Shown here: positions 34,872 through 47,661 of the stretch, one piece after another
Numbering within the stretch: position 1 is the stretch's first letter
How the letters are laid out: each line of letters starts with the position of its first letter
Assembly: GCF_029227915.1 (NCBI RefSeq)
Contig: NC_079877.1
Coordinates: 36,607,851 to 36,671,850, forward strand
Origin: Hydractinia symbiolongicarpus
Taxonomy: Eukaryota; Cnidaria; Hydrozoa; Anthoathecata; Hydractiniidae
Direction: 5' to 3'
Length of the DNA stretch: 64,000 nt
Translations under genes and position numbers: made by a program
Notes under the pieces: model-generated
Told to the model about the DNA's origin: nothing
The model's database searches: none
Seen by the model: only the letters and a program-made list of their open reading frames with translations

Positions 34872-36890
34872 TTAAAAAATCGTTCGAGAAATGAGTTTAC
34901 TCACAGGGTACTTTCTTTGTATACATTCGACTAAACGGGCCGAGTCCGGGGTTTACGGGAAATCGCGGGTTTTCGTTTGCCGGCGATTAAACTTCTTTCA
35001 TTAAGCGTCTCATCAAAAATGAAAACCTTCCTGAAAACTACAAGTCTCATGCGTTTTAGTGGTGAAAAGATAATTTAAAAAATCGTTCTGGAAATGAGTT
35101 TACTCACAGGGTACTTTCTTTGTATTTACTCGACTATACGGGCCAAGCACGGGATTTACGGGAAATCGCGGGTTTTCGTTTGCCGGCGATTAAACTTCTT
35201 TCATTCAGCGTCTCATCAAAAATGGAAACATTTTTGAAAACTACAAGTCTCATGCGTTTTAGTGGTGAAAAAATAATTTAAAAAATCGTTCGGGAAATGA
35301 GTTTACTCACAGGGTACTTTCTTTGTATACATTCGACTATACGGGCCAAGCCCGGGATTTACGGGAAATCGCGGGTGTTTGTTTGCCGGCGATTAAACTT
35401 CTTTCATTAAGCGTCTCATCAAAAATGAAAACATTCCTGAAAACTACAAGTCTCATGCGTTTTAGTGGTGAAAAAATAATTTAAAAAATCGTTCTGGAAA
35501 TGAGTTTACTCACAGGGTACTTTCTTTGTATTTACTCGACTATACGGGCCAAGCACGGGATTTACGGGAAATCGCGGGTTTTCGTTTGCCGGCGATTAAA
35601 CTTCTTTCATTCAGCGTCTCATCAAAAATGGAAACATTTTTGAAAACTACAAGTCTCATGCGTTTTAGTGGTGAAAAAATAATTTAAAAAATCGTTCGGG
35701 AAATGAGTTTACTCACAGGGTACTTTCTTTGTATACATTCGACTATACGGGCCAAGCCCGGGATTTACGGGAATTCGCGGGTTTTCGTTTGCCGGCGATT
35801 AAACTTTTTTTATTCAACGTCTCATCAAAAATGAAAACATTTTTTGTAAACTACAAGTCTCATACGTTTTAGTGGTGAAAAAATAATTTAAAAAATCGTT
35901 CGGGAAATGAGTTTACTCCCTGGGTATTTTCTTTGTATACTTTTGACTATACGGGCCGAGTCCGGGATTTACGGGAAATCGCGGGTTTTCGTTTGCCGGC
36001 GATTAAACTTCTTTTATTCAGCGTCTCATCAAAAATGAAAACATTTTTGAAAACTACAAGTCTCATGCGTTTTAGTGGTGAAAAGATAATTTAAAAAATC
36101 GTTCTGGAAACGAGTTTACTCACAGGGTACTTTCTTTGTATATACTCGACTATACGGGCCAAGCACGGGATTTACGGGAATTCGCGGATTTTCGTTTGCC
36201 GGCGATTAAACTTCTTTCATTAAGCGTCTCATCAAAAATGAAAACATTTGCGAAAACTACAAGTCTCATGCGTTTTAGTGGTGAAAAAATAATTTAAAAA
36301 ATCGTTCGGGAAATGAGTTTACTCCCTGGGTACTTTCTTTGTATACTTTTGACTATACGGGCCGAGTCCGGCATTTACGGGAAATCGCGGGTTTTCGTTT
36401 GCCGGCGATTAAACTTCTTTCATTCAGCGTCTCATCAAAAATGGAAACATTTTTATAAACTACAAGTCTCATGCGTTTTAGTGGTGAAAAAATAATTTAA
36501 AAAATTGTTCGGGAAATGAGTTTACTCACAGGGTACTTTCTTTGTATACATTCGACTATACGAGCCGAGTCCGGGATTTACGGGAAATCGCGGGTTTTCG
36601 TTTGCCGGCGATTAAACTTCTTTCATTCAGCGTCTCATCAAAAATGGAAACATTTTTGAAAACTACAGGTCTCATGCGTTTTAGTGGTGAAAAGATAATT
36701 TAAAAAATCGTTCTGGAAATGAGTTTACTCACAGGGTACTTTCTTTGTATATACTCGACTATACGGGCCAAGCACGGGATTTACGGGAAATCGCGGGTTT
36801 TCGTTTGCCGGCGATTAAACTTCTTTCATTCAGCGTCTCATCAAAAATGGAAACATTTTTAAAAACTACAAGTCTCATGCGTTTTAGTGG
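34872..36890 (+). repeat. 12-mer HOR-5, copy 2 (about 10 monomers)
   Basis: Matches 32434 to about 34450 at an offset of 2438 bp. Private differences include CCGGGGTTTACGGG near 34946, TTTTTTTATTCAACG replacing the T10 stretch, TTTTTTGTAAACTAC near 35841 and CTACAGGTCTC near 36663. Similarity ends near 36890, where a GGAAACGAG/CATCCAGCG monomer related to HOR-6 begins instead of the TACGAGCCGAG/EcoRI D monomer. Confidence 0.92.
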
Positions 36891-37307
36891 TGAAAAGATA
36901 ATTTAAAAAATCGTTCTGGAAACGAGTTTACTCACAGGGTACTTTCTTTGTATATACTCGACTATACGAGCCAAGCACGGGATTTACGGGAATTCGCGGG
37001 TTTTCGTTTGCCGGCGATTAAACTTCTTTCATCCAGCGTCTCATCAAAAATGGAAACATTTTTAAAAACTACAAGTCTCATGCGTTTTAGTGGTGAAAAA
37101 ATAATTTAAAAAATCGTTCGGAAATGAGTTTACTCCCTGGGTAATTTCTTTGTATACTTTTAACTATACGGGCCGAGTCCTGGATTTACGGGAAATCGCG
37201 GGTTTTCGTTTGCCGGCGATTAAACTTCTTTCATTAAGCGTCTCATCAAAAATGAAAACATTCCTGAAAACTACAAGTCTCATGCGTTTTAGTGGTGAAA
37301 AAATAAT
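36891..37307 (+). repeat. Two monomers leading into HOR-6
   Basis: A C/EcoRI monomer with TACGAGCC and CATCCAGCG, then a TTCGGAAATGAG monomer with GGGTAATTTC and GAGTCCTGG. The GGGTAATTTC monomer recurs directly before HOR-6 unit starts (near 39985, 43637 and 47495), so it behaves as the last monomer of a HOR-6 unit. Confidence 0.85.
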
Positions 37308-40149
37308 TTTAAAAATCGTTCGGAAATGAGTTTATTCCCTGGGTACTTTTTTTGTATACTTTTAACTATACGGGCCGAGTCCGGGATTTACGGGAAATCG
37401 CGGGTTTTCGTTTGCCGGCGATTAAACTTCTTTTATTCAGCGTCTCATCAAAAATGAAAACATTTTTGAAAACTACAAGTCTCATGCGTTTTAGTGGTGA
37501 AAAGATAATTTAAAAAATCGTTCTGGAAACGAGTTTACTCACAGGGTACTTTCTTTGTATACATTCGACTATACGGGTCGAGTCCGGGATTTTCGGGAAT
37601 TCGCGGGTTTTCGTTTGCCGGCGATTAAACTTCTTTTATTCAGCGTCTCATCAAAAATGAAAACATTTTTGAAAACTACAAGTCTCATGCGTTTTAGTGG
37701 TGAAAAGATAATTTAAAAAATCGTTCTGGAAACGAATTTACTCACAGGGTACTTTCTTTGTATATACTCGACTATACGGGCCAAGCACGGGATTTACGGG
37801 AATTCGCGGGTTTTCGTTTGCCGGCGATTAAACTTCTTTCATCCAGCGTCTCATCAAAAATGGAAACATTTTTGAAAACTACAAGTCTCATGCGTTTTAG
37901 TGGTGAAAAAATAATTTAAAAAATCGTTCAGGAAATGAGTTTACTCACAGGGTACTTTCTTTCTATACATTCGACTATACGGGCCGAGTCCGGGATTTTC
38001 GGGAATTCGCGGGTTTTCGTTTGCCGGCGATTAAACTTCTTTTATTCAGCGTCTCATCAAAAATGAAAACATTTTTGAAAACTACAAGTCTCATGCGTTT
38101 TAGTGGTGAAAGGATAATTTAAAAAATTGTTCTGGAAATGAGTTTACTCACAGGGTACTTTCTTTGTATATACTCGACTATACGGGCCAAGCACGGGATT
38201 TACGGGAATTCGCGGGTTTTCGTTTGCCGGCGATTAAACTTCTTTCATTAAGCGTCTCATCAAAAATGAAAACATTCCCGAAAACTACAAGTCTCATGCG
38301 TTTTAGTGGTGAAAAAATAATTTAAAAAATCGTTCGGGAAATGAGTTTACTCCCTGGGTACTTTCTTTGTATACTTTTGACTATACGGGCCGAGTCCGGC
38401 ATTTACGGGAAATCGCGGGTTTTCGTTTGCCGGCGATTAAACTTCTTTCATTCAGCGTCTCATCAAAAATGGAAACATTTTTAAAAACTACAAGTCTCAT
38501 GCGTTTTAGTGGTGAAAAAATAATTTAAAAAATCGTTCGGGAAATGAGTTTACTCACAGGGTGCTTTCTTTGTATACATTCGATTATACGGGCTGAGTCC
38601 GGGATTTACGGGAATTCGCGGGTTTTCGTTTGCCGGCGATTAAACTTCTTTTATTCAAAGTCTCATCAAAAATGAAAACATTTTTGAAAACTACAAGTCT
38701 CATGCGTTTTAGTGGTGAAAAGATAATTTAAAAAATTGTTCTGGAACTGAGTTTACTCACAGGGTACTTTCTTTGTATATACTCGACTATACGGGCCAAG
38801 CACGGGATTTACGGGAAATCGCAGGTTTTCGTTTGCCGGCGATTAAACTTCTTTTATTCAGCGTCTCATCAAAAATGAAAACATTTTTGAAAACTACAAG
38901 TCTCATGCGTTTTAGTGGTGAAAAGATAATTTAAAAAATCGTTCTGGAAATGAGTTTACTCACAGGGTACTTTCTTTGTATATACTCGACTATACGGGCC
39001 AAGCACGGGATTTACGGGAAATCGCGGGTTTTCGTTTGCCAGCGATTAAACTTCTTTCATTCAGCGTCTCATCAAAAATGGAAACATTTTTAAAAACTAA
39101 AAGTCTCATGCGTTTTAGTGGTGAAAAAATAATTTAAAAAATCGTTCGGGAAATGAGTTTACTCACAGGGTACTTTCTTTGTATACATTCGACTATACGG
39201 GCCGAGTCCGGGATTTACGGGAATTCGCGGGTTTTCGTTTGCCGGCGATTAAACTTCTTTTATTCAGCGTCTCATCAAAAATGAAAGCATTTTTTGAAAA
39301 CTACAAGTCTCATACGTTTTAGTGGTGAAAAAATAATTTAAAAAATCGTTCGGGAAATGAGTTTACTCCCTGGGTATTTTCTTTGTATACTTTTGACTAT
39401 ACGGGCCGAGTCCGGGATTTACGGGAAATCGCGGGTTTTCGTTTGCCGGCGATTAAACTTCTTTTATTCAGCGTCTCATCAAAAAAGAAAACATTTTTGA
39501 AAACTACAAGTCTCATGCGTTTTAGTGGTGAAAAGATAATTTAAAAAATCGTTCTGGAAATGAGTTTACTCACAGGGTACTTTCTTTGTATATACTCGAC
39601 TATACGGGCCAAGCACGGGATTTACGGGAAATCGCGGGTTTTCGTTTGCCGGCGATTAAACTTCTTTCATTCAGCGTCTCATCAAAAATGGAAACATTTT
39701 TAAAAACTACAAGTCTCATGCGTTTTAGTGGTGAAAAGATAATTTAAAAAATCGTTCGGGAAATGAGTTTACTCCCTGGGTATTTTCTTTGTATACTTTT
39801 GACTATACGGGCCGAGTCCGGGATTTACGGGAAATCGCGGGTTTTCGTTTGCCGGCGATTAAACTTCTTTTATTCAGCGTCTCATCAAAAAAGAAAACAT
39901 TTTTGAAAACTACAAGTCTCATGCGTTTTAGTGGTGAAAAGATAATTTAAAAAATCGTTCTGGAAATGAGTTTACTCACAGGGTAATTTCTTTGTATACT
40001 TTTAACTATACGGGCCGAGTCCTGGATTTACGGGAAATCGCGGGTTTTCGTTTGCCGGCGATTAAACTTCTTTCATTAAGCGTCTCATCAAAAATGAAAA
40101 CATTCCTGAAAACTACAAGTCTCATGCGTTTTAGTGGTGAAAAAATAAT
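37308..40149 (+). repeat. HOR-6 unit 1 (2842 bp, 14-mer)
   Basis: HOR-6 units start with AATTTTAAAAATCG and TTTATTCCC; these starts are at 37308, 40150, 41164, 43803 and 47661. Internal anchors sit at fixed distances: GAAAGGATAAT 777 bp after TTTATTCCC (38108), then GGGTGC with CGATTATACGGGCTGAG 453 bp further (38561), then CATCAAAAAAG (39481). This unit has one B monomer more than unit 3 (second CATCAAAAAAG at 39887). Head subfamily a: TACTTTTTTTG and TTTCTATACATTCG. Confidence 0.94.
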
Positions 40150-41163
40150 TTTAAAAATCGTTCGGAAATGAGTTTATTCCCTGGGTACTTTCTTTGTATA
40201 CTTTTAACTATACGGGCCGAGTCCGGGATTTACGGGAAATCGCGGGTTTTCGTTTGCCGGCGATTAAACTTCTTTTATTCAGCGTCTCATCAAAAATGAA
40301 AACATTTTTGAAAACTACAAGTCTCATGCGTTTTAGTGGTGAAAAGATAATTTAAAAAATCGTTCTGGAAACGAGTTTACTCACAGGGTACTTTCTTTGT
40401 ATACATTCGACTATACGGGTCGAGTCCGGGATTTTCGGGAATTCGCGGGTTTTCGTTTGCCGGCGATTAAACTTCTTTTATTCAGCGTCTCATCAAAAAT
40501 GAAAACATTTTTGAAAACTACAAGTCTCATGCGTTTTAGTGGTGAAAAGATAATTTAAAAAATCGTTCTGGAAACAAGTTTACTCACAGGGTACTTTCTT
40601 TGTATATACTCGACTATACGGGCCAAGCACGGGATTTACGGGAATTCGCGGGTTTTCGTTTGCCGGCGATTAAACTTCTTTCATCCAGCGTCTCATCAAA
40701 AATGGAAACATTTTTGAAAACTACAAGTCTCATGCGTTTTAGTGGTGAAAAAATAATTCAAAAAATCGTTCAGGAAATGAGTTTACTCACAGGGTACTTT
40801 CTTTGTATACATTCGACTATACGGGCCGAGTCCGGGATTTTCGGGAATTCGCGGGTTTTCGTTTGCCGGCGATTAAACTTCTTTTATTCAGCGTCTCATC
40901 AAAAATGAAAACATTTTTGAAAACTACAAGTCTCATGCGTTTTAGTGGTGAAAGGATAATTTAAAAAATTGTTCTGGAAATGAGTTTACTCACAGGGTAC
41001 TTTCTTTGTATATACTCGACTATACGGGCCAAGCACGGGATTTACGGGAATTCGCGGGTTTTCGTTTGCCGGCGATTAAACTTCTTTCATTAAGCGTCTC
41101 ATCAAAAATGAAAACATTCCCGAAAACTACAAGTCTCATGCGTTTTAGTGGTGAAAAAATAAT
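40150..41163 (+). repeat. HOR-6 unit 2 (1014 bp, shortened 5-mer)
   Basis: Only the unit head is present: TTTATTCCC at 40173 and GAAAGGATAAT at 40950, followed by an ATTCCCG monomer and then at once by the next unit start. About eight monomers (1625 bp compared with unit 3) are missing. Head subfamily b: TACTTTCTTTG, GGAAACAAG. It also carries AATTCAAAAAATCG near 40757. Confidence 0.93.
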
Positions 41164-43802
41164 TTTAAAAATCGTTCGGAAATGAGTTTATTCCCTGGGT
41201 ACTTTTTTTGTATACTTTTAACTATACGGGCCGAGTCCGGGATTTACGGGAAATCGCGGGTTTTCGTTTGCCGGCGATTAAACTTCTTTTATTCAGCGTC
41301 TCATCAAAAATGAAAACATTTTTGAAAACTACAAGTCTCATGCGTTTTAGTGGTGAAAAGATAATTTAAAAAATCGTTCTGGAAACGAGTTTACTCACAG
41401 GGTACTTTCTTTGTATACATTCGACTATACGGGTCGAGTCCGGGATTTTCGGGAATTCGCGGGTTTTCGTTTGCCGGCGATTAAACTTCTTTTATTCAGC
41501 GTCTCATCAAAAATGAAAACATTTTTGAAAACTACAAGTCTCATGCGTTTTAGTGGTGAAAAGATAATTTAAAAAATCGTTCTGGAAACGAGTTTACTCA
41601 CAGGGTACTTTCTTTGTATATACTCGACTATACGGGCCAAGCACGGGATTTACGGGAATTCGCGGGTTTTCGTTTGCCGGCGATTAAACTTCTTTCATCC
41701 AGCGTCTCATCAAAAATGGAAACATTTTTGAAAACTACAAGTCTCATGCGTTTTAGTGGTGAAAAAATAATTTAAAAAATCGTTCAGGAAATGAGTTTAC
41801 TCACAGGGTACTTTCTTTCTATACATTCGACTATACGGGCCGAGTCCGGGATTTTCGGGAATTCGCGGGTTTTCGTTTGCCGGCGATTAAACTTCTTTTA
41901 TTCAGCGTCTCATCAAAAATGAAAACATTTTTGAAAACTACAAGTCTCATGCGTTTTAGTGGTGAAAGGATAATTTAAAAAATTGTTCTGGAAATGAGTT
42001 TACTCACAGGGTACTTTCTTTGTATATACTCGACTATACGGGCCAAGCACGGGATTTACGGGAATTCGCGGGTTTTCGTTTGCCGGCGATTAAACTTCTT
42101 TCATTAAGCGTCTCATCAAAAATGAAAACATTCCCGAAAACTACAAGTCTCATGCGTTTTAGTGGTGAAAAAATAATTTAAAAAATCGTTCGGGAAATGA
42201 GTTTACTCCCTGGGTACTTTCTTTGTATACTTTTGACTATACGGGCCGAGTCCGGCATTTACGGGAAATCGCGGGTTTTCGTTTGCCGGCGATTAAACTT
42301 CTTTCATTCAGCGTCTCATCAAAAATGGAAACATTTTTAAAAACTACAAGTCTCATGCGTTTTAGTGGTGAAAAAATAATTTAAAAAATCGTTCGGGAAA
42401 TGAGTTTACTCACAGGGTGCTTTCTTTGTATACATTCGATTATACGGGCTGAGTCCGGGATTTACGGGAATTCGCGGGTTTTCGTTTGCCGGCGATTAAA
42501 CTTCTTTTATTCAAAGTCTCATCAAAAATGAAAACATTTTTGAAAACTACAAGTCTCATGCGTTTTAGTGGTGAAAAGATAATTTAAAAAATTGTTCTGG
42601 AACTGAGTTTACTCACAGGGTACTTTCTTTGTATATACTCGACTATACGGGCCAAGCACGGGATTTACGGGAAATCGCAGGTTTTCGTTTGCCGGCGATT
42701 AAACTTCTTTTATTCAGCGTCTCATCAAAAATGAAAACATTTTTGAAAACTACAAGTCTCATGCGTTTTAGTGGTGAAAAGATAATTTAAAAAATCGTTC
42801 TGGAAATGAGTTTACTCACAGGGTACTTTCTTTGTATATACTCGACTATACGGGCCAAGCACGGGATTTACGGGAAATCGCGGGTTTTCGTTTGCCAGCG
42901 ATTAAACTTCTTTCATTCAGCGTCTCATCAAAAATGGAAACATTTTTAAAAACTAAAAGTCTCATGCGTTTTAGTGGTGAAAAAATAATTTAAAAAATCG
43001 TTCGGGAAATGAGTTTACTCACAGGGTACTTTCTTTGTATACATTCGACTATACGGGCCGAGTCCGGGATTTACGGGAATTCGCGGGTTTTCGTTTGCCG
43101 GCGATTAAACTTCTTTTATTCAGCGTCTCATCAAAAATGAAAGCATTTTTTGAAAACTACAAGTCTCATACGTTTTAGTGGTGAAAAAATAATTTAAAAA
43201 ATCGTTCGGGAAATGAGTTTACTCCCTGGGTATTTTCTTTGTATACTTTTGACTATACGGGCCGAGTCCGGGATTTACGGGAAATCGCGGGTTTTCGTTT
43301 GCCGGCGATTAAACTTCTTTTATTCAGCGTCTCATCAAAAAAGAAAACATTTTTGAAAACTACAAGTCTCATGCGTTTTAGTGGTGAAAAGATAATTTAA
43401 AAAATCGTTCTGGAAATGAGTTTACTCACAGGGTACTTTCTTTGTATATACTCGACTATACGGGCCAAGCACGGGATTTACGGGAAATCGCGGGTTTTCG
43501 TTTGCCGGCGATTAAACTTCTTTCATTCAGCGTCTCATCAAAAATGGAAACATTTTTAAAAACTACAAGTCTCATGCGTTTTAGTGGTGAAAAGATAATT
43601 TAAAAAATCGTTCTGGAAATGAGTTTACTCACAGGGTAATTTCTTTGTATACTTTTAACTATACGGGCCGAGTCCTGGATTTACGGGAAATCGCGGGTTT
43701 TCGTTTGCCGGCGATTAAACTTCTTTCATTAAGCGTCTCATCAAAAATGAAAACATTCCTGAAAACTACAAGTCTCATGCGTTTTAGTGGTGAAAAAATA
43801 AT
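41164..43802 (+). repeat. HOR-6 unit 3 (2639 bp, 13-mer)
   Basis: Anchors at 41187, 41964, 42417 and 43337 keep the same internal spacing as unit 1. It shares the subfamily a changes of unit 1 (TACTTTTTTTG, TTTCTATACATTCG). Within the unit the order is: three EcoRI/TTTTCGGG monomers, C, B (CCGGCATTTACGGG), GGGTGC monomer, C, C, D, B, C, GGGTAATTTC monomer. Confidence 0.94.
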
Positions 43803-46800
43803 TTTAAAAATCGTTCGGAAATGAGTTTATTCCCTGGGTACTTTCTTTGTATACTTTTAACTATACGGGCCGAGTCCGGGATTTACGGGAAATCGCGGGT
43901 TTTCGTTTGCCGGCGATTAAACTTCTTTTATTCAGCGTCTCATCAAAAATGAAAACATTTTTGAAAACTACAAGTCTCATGCGTTTTAGTGGTGAAAAGA
44001 TAATTTAAAAAATCGTTCTGGAAACGAGTTTACTCACAGGGTACTTTCTTTGTATACATTCGACTATACGGGTCGAGTCCGGGATTTTCGGGAATTCGCG
44101 GGTTTTCGTTTGCCGGCGATTAAACTTCTTTTATTCAGCGTCTCATCAAAAATGAAAACATTTTTGAAAACTACAAGTCTCATGCGTTTTAGTGGTGAAA
44201 AGATAATTTAAAAAATCGTTCTGGAAACAAGTTTACTCACAGGGTACTTTCTTTGTATATACTCGACTATACGGGCCAAGCACGGGATTTACGGGAATTC
44301 GCGGGTTTTCGTTTGCCGGCGATTAAACTTCTTTCATCCAGCGTCTCATCAAAAATGGAAACATTTTTGAAAACTACAAGTCTCATGCGTTTTAGTGGTG
44401 AAAAAATAATTTAAAAAATCGTTCAGGAAATGAGTTTACTCACAGGGTACTTTCTTTGTATACATTCGACTATACGGGCCGAGTCCGGGATTTTCGGGAA
44501 TTCGCGGGTTTTCGTTTGCCGGCGATTAAACTTCTTTTATTCAGCGTCTCATCAAAAATGAAAACATTTTTGAAAACTACAAGTCTCATGCGTTTTAGTG
44601 GTGAAAGGATAATTTAAAAAATTGTTCTGGAAATGAGTTTACTCACAGGGTACTTTCTTTGTATATACTCGACTATACGGGCCAAGCACGGGATTTACGG
44701 GAATTCGCGGGTTTTCGTTTGCCGGCGATTAAACTTCTTTCATTAAGCGTCTCATCAAAAATGAAAACATTCCCGAAAACTACAAGTCTCATGCGTTTTA
44801 GTGGTGAAAAAATAATTTAAAAAATCGTTCGGGAAATGAGTTTACTCCCTGGGTACTTTCTTTGTATACTTTTGACTATACGGGCCGAGTCCGGCATTTA
44901 CGGGAAATCGCGGGTTTTCGTTTGCCGGCGATTAAACTTCTTTCATTCAGCGTCTCATCAAAAATGGAAACATTTTTAAAAACTACAAGTCTCATGCGTT
45001 TTAGTGGTGAAAAAATAATTTAAAAAATCGTTCGGGAAATGAGTTTACTCACAGGGTGCTTTCTTTGTATACATTCGATTATACGGGCTGAGTCCGGGAT
45101 TTACGGGAATTCGCGGGTTTTCGTTTGCCGGCGATTAAACTTCTTTTATTCAAAGTCTCATCAAAAATGAAAACATTTTTGAAAACTACAAGTCTCATGC
45201 GTTTTAGTGGTGAAAAGATAATTTAAAAAATTGTTCTGGAACTGAGTTTACTCACAGGGTACTTTCTTTGTATATACTCGACTATACGGGCCAAGCACGG
45301 GATTTACGGGAAATCGCAGGTTTTCGTTTGCCGGCGATTAAACTTCTTTTATTCAGCGTCTCATCAAAAATGAAAACATTTTTGAAAACTACAAGTCTCA
45401 TGCGTTTTAGTGGTGAAAAGATAATTTAAAAAATCGTTCTGGAAATGAGTTTACTCACAGGGTACTTTCTTTGTATATACTCGACTATACGGGCCAAGCA
45501 CGGGATTTACGGGAAATCGCGGGTTTTCGTTTGCCGGCGATTAAACTTCTTTCATTCAGCGTCTCATCAAAAATGGAAACATTTTTAAAAACTAAAAGTC
45601 TCATGCGTTTTAGTGGTGAAAAAATAATTTAAAAAATCGTTCGGGAAATGAGTTTACTCACAGGGTACTTTCTTTGTATACATTCGACTATACGGGCCGA
45701 GTCCGGGATTTACGGGAATTCGCGGGTTTTCGTTTGCCGGCGATTAAACTTCTTTTATTCAGCGTCTCATCAAAAATGAAAACATTTTTTGAAAACTACA
45801 AGTCTCATACGTTTTAGTGGTGAAAAAATAATTTAAAAAATCGTTCGGGAAATGAGTTTACTCCCTGGGTATTTTCTTTGTATACTTTTGACTATACGGG
45901 CCGAGTCCGGGATTTACGGGAAATCGCGGGTTTTCGTTTGCCGGCGATTAAACTTCTTTTATTCAGCGTCTCATCAAAAATGAAAACATTTTTGAAAACT
46001 ACAAGTCTCATGCGTTTTAGTGGTGAAAAGATAATTTAAAAAATCGTTCTGGAAATGAGTTTACTCACAGGGTACTTTCTTTGTATATACTCGACTATAC
46101 GGGCCAAGCACGGGATTTACGGGAAATCGCGGGTTTTCGTTTGCCGGCGATTAAACTTCTTTCATTCAGCGTCTCATCAAAAATGGAAACATTTTTAAAA
46201 ACTACAAGTCTCATGCGTTTTAGTGGTGAAAAAATAATTTAAAAAATTGTTCGGGAAATGAGTTTACTCACAGGGTACTTTCTTTGTATACATTCGACTA
46301 TACGAGCCGAGTCCGGGATTTACGGGAATTCGCGGGTTTTCGTTTGCCGGCGATTAAACTTCTTTTATTCAGCGTCTCATCAAAAATGAAAACATTTTTG
46401 AAAACTACAAGTCTCATGCGTTTTAGTGGTGAAAAGATAATTTTGAAAAATCGTTCTGGAAATGAGTTTACTCACAGGGTACTTTCTTTGTATACATTCG
46501 ACTATACGGGCCGAGTCCGGGATTTACGGGAATTCGCGGGTTTTCGTTTGCCGGCGATTAAACTTCTTTTATTCAGCGTCTCATCAAAAATGAAAACATT
46601 TTTTGAAAACTACAAGTCTCATACGTTTTAGTGGTGAAAAAATAATTTAAAAAATCGTTCGGGAAATGAGTTTACTCCCTGGGTATTTTCTTTGTATACT
46701 TTTGACTATACGGGCCGAGTCCGGGATTTACGGGAAATCGCGGGTTTTCGTTTGCCGGCGATTAAACTTCTTTTATTCAGCGTCTCATCAAAAATGAAAA

Positions 46801-47661
46801 CATTTTTGAAAACTACAAGTCTCATGCGTTTTAGTGGTGAAAAGATAATTTAAAAAATCGTTCTGGAAATGAGTTTACTCACAGGGTACTTTCTTTGTAT
46901 ATACTGGACTATACGGGCCAAGCACGGGATTTACGGGAAATCGCGGGTTTTCGTTTGCCGGCGATTAAACTTCTTTCATTCAGCGTCTCATCAAAAATGG
47001 AAACATTTTTAAAAACTACAAGTCTCATGCGTTTTAGTGGTGAAAAGATAATTTAAAAAATCGTTCTGGAAATTAGTTTACTCACAGGGTACTTTCTTTG
47101 TATATACTCGACTATACGGGCCAAGCACGGGATTTACGGGAAATCGCGGGTTTTCGTTTGCCGGCGATTAAACTTCTTTCATTCAGCGTCTCATCAAAAA
47201 TGGAAACATTTTTAAAAACTACAAGTCTCATGCGTTTTAGTGGTGAAAAGATAATTTAAAAAATCGTTCGGGAAATGAGTTTACTCCCTGGGTATTTTCT
47301 TTGTATACTTTTGACTATACGGGCCGAGTCCGGGATTTACGGGAAATCGCGGGTTTTCGTTTGCCGGCGATTAAACTTCTTTTATTCAGCGTCTCATCAA
47401 AAAAGAAAACATTTTTGAAAACTACAAGTCTCATGCGTTTTAGTGGTGAAAAGATAATTTAAAAAATCGTTCTGGAAATGAGTTTACTCACAGGGTAATT
47501 TCTTTGTATACTTTTAACTATACGGGCCGAGTCCTGGATTTACGGGAAATCGCGGGTTTTCGTTTGCCGGCGATTAAACTTCTTTCATTAAGCGTCTCAT
47601 CAAAAATGAAAACATTCCTGAAAACTACAAGTCTCATGCGTTTTAGTGGTGAAAAAATAAT
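43803..47661 (+). repeat. HOR-6 unit 4 (3859 bp, 19-mer)
   Basis: Identical layout to unit 3 for about 2.2 kb (anchors 43826, 44603, 45056), then six extra monomers (1220 bp, about 46040-47260). These include a TACGAGCCGAG monomer joined through GATAATTTTGAAAAATCG (46441) to a second D-B pair. Head subfamily b. The CATCAAAAAAG marker expected near 45976 reads CATCAAAAATG here. Confidence 0.93.
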
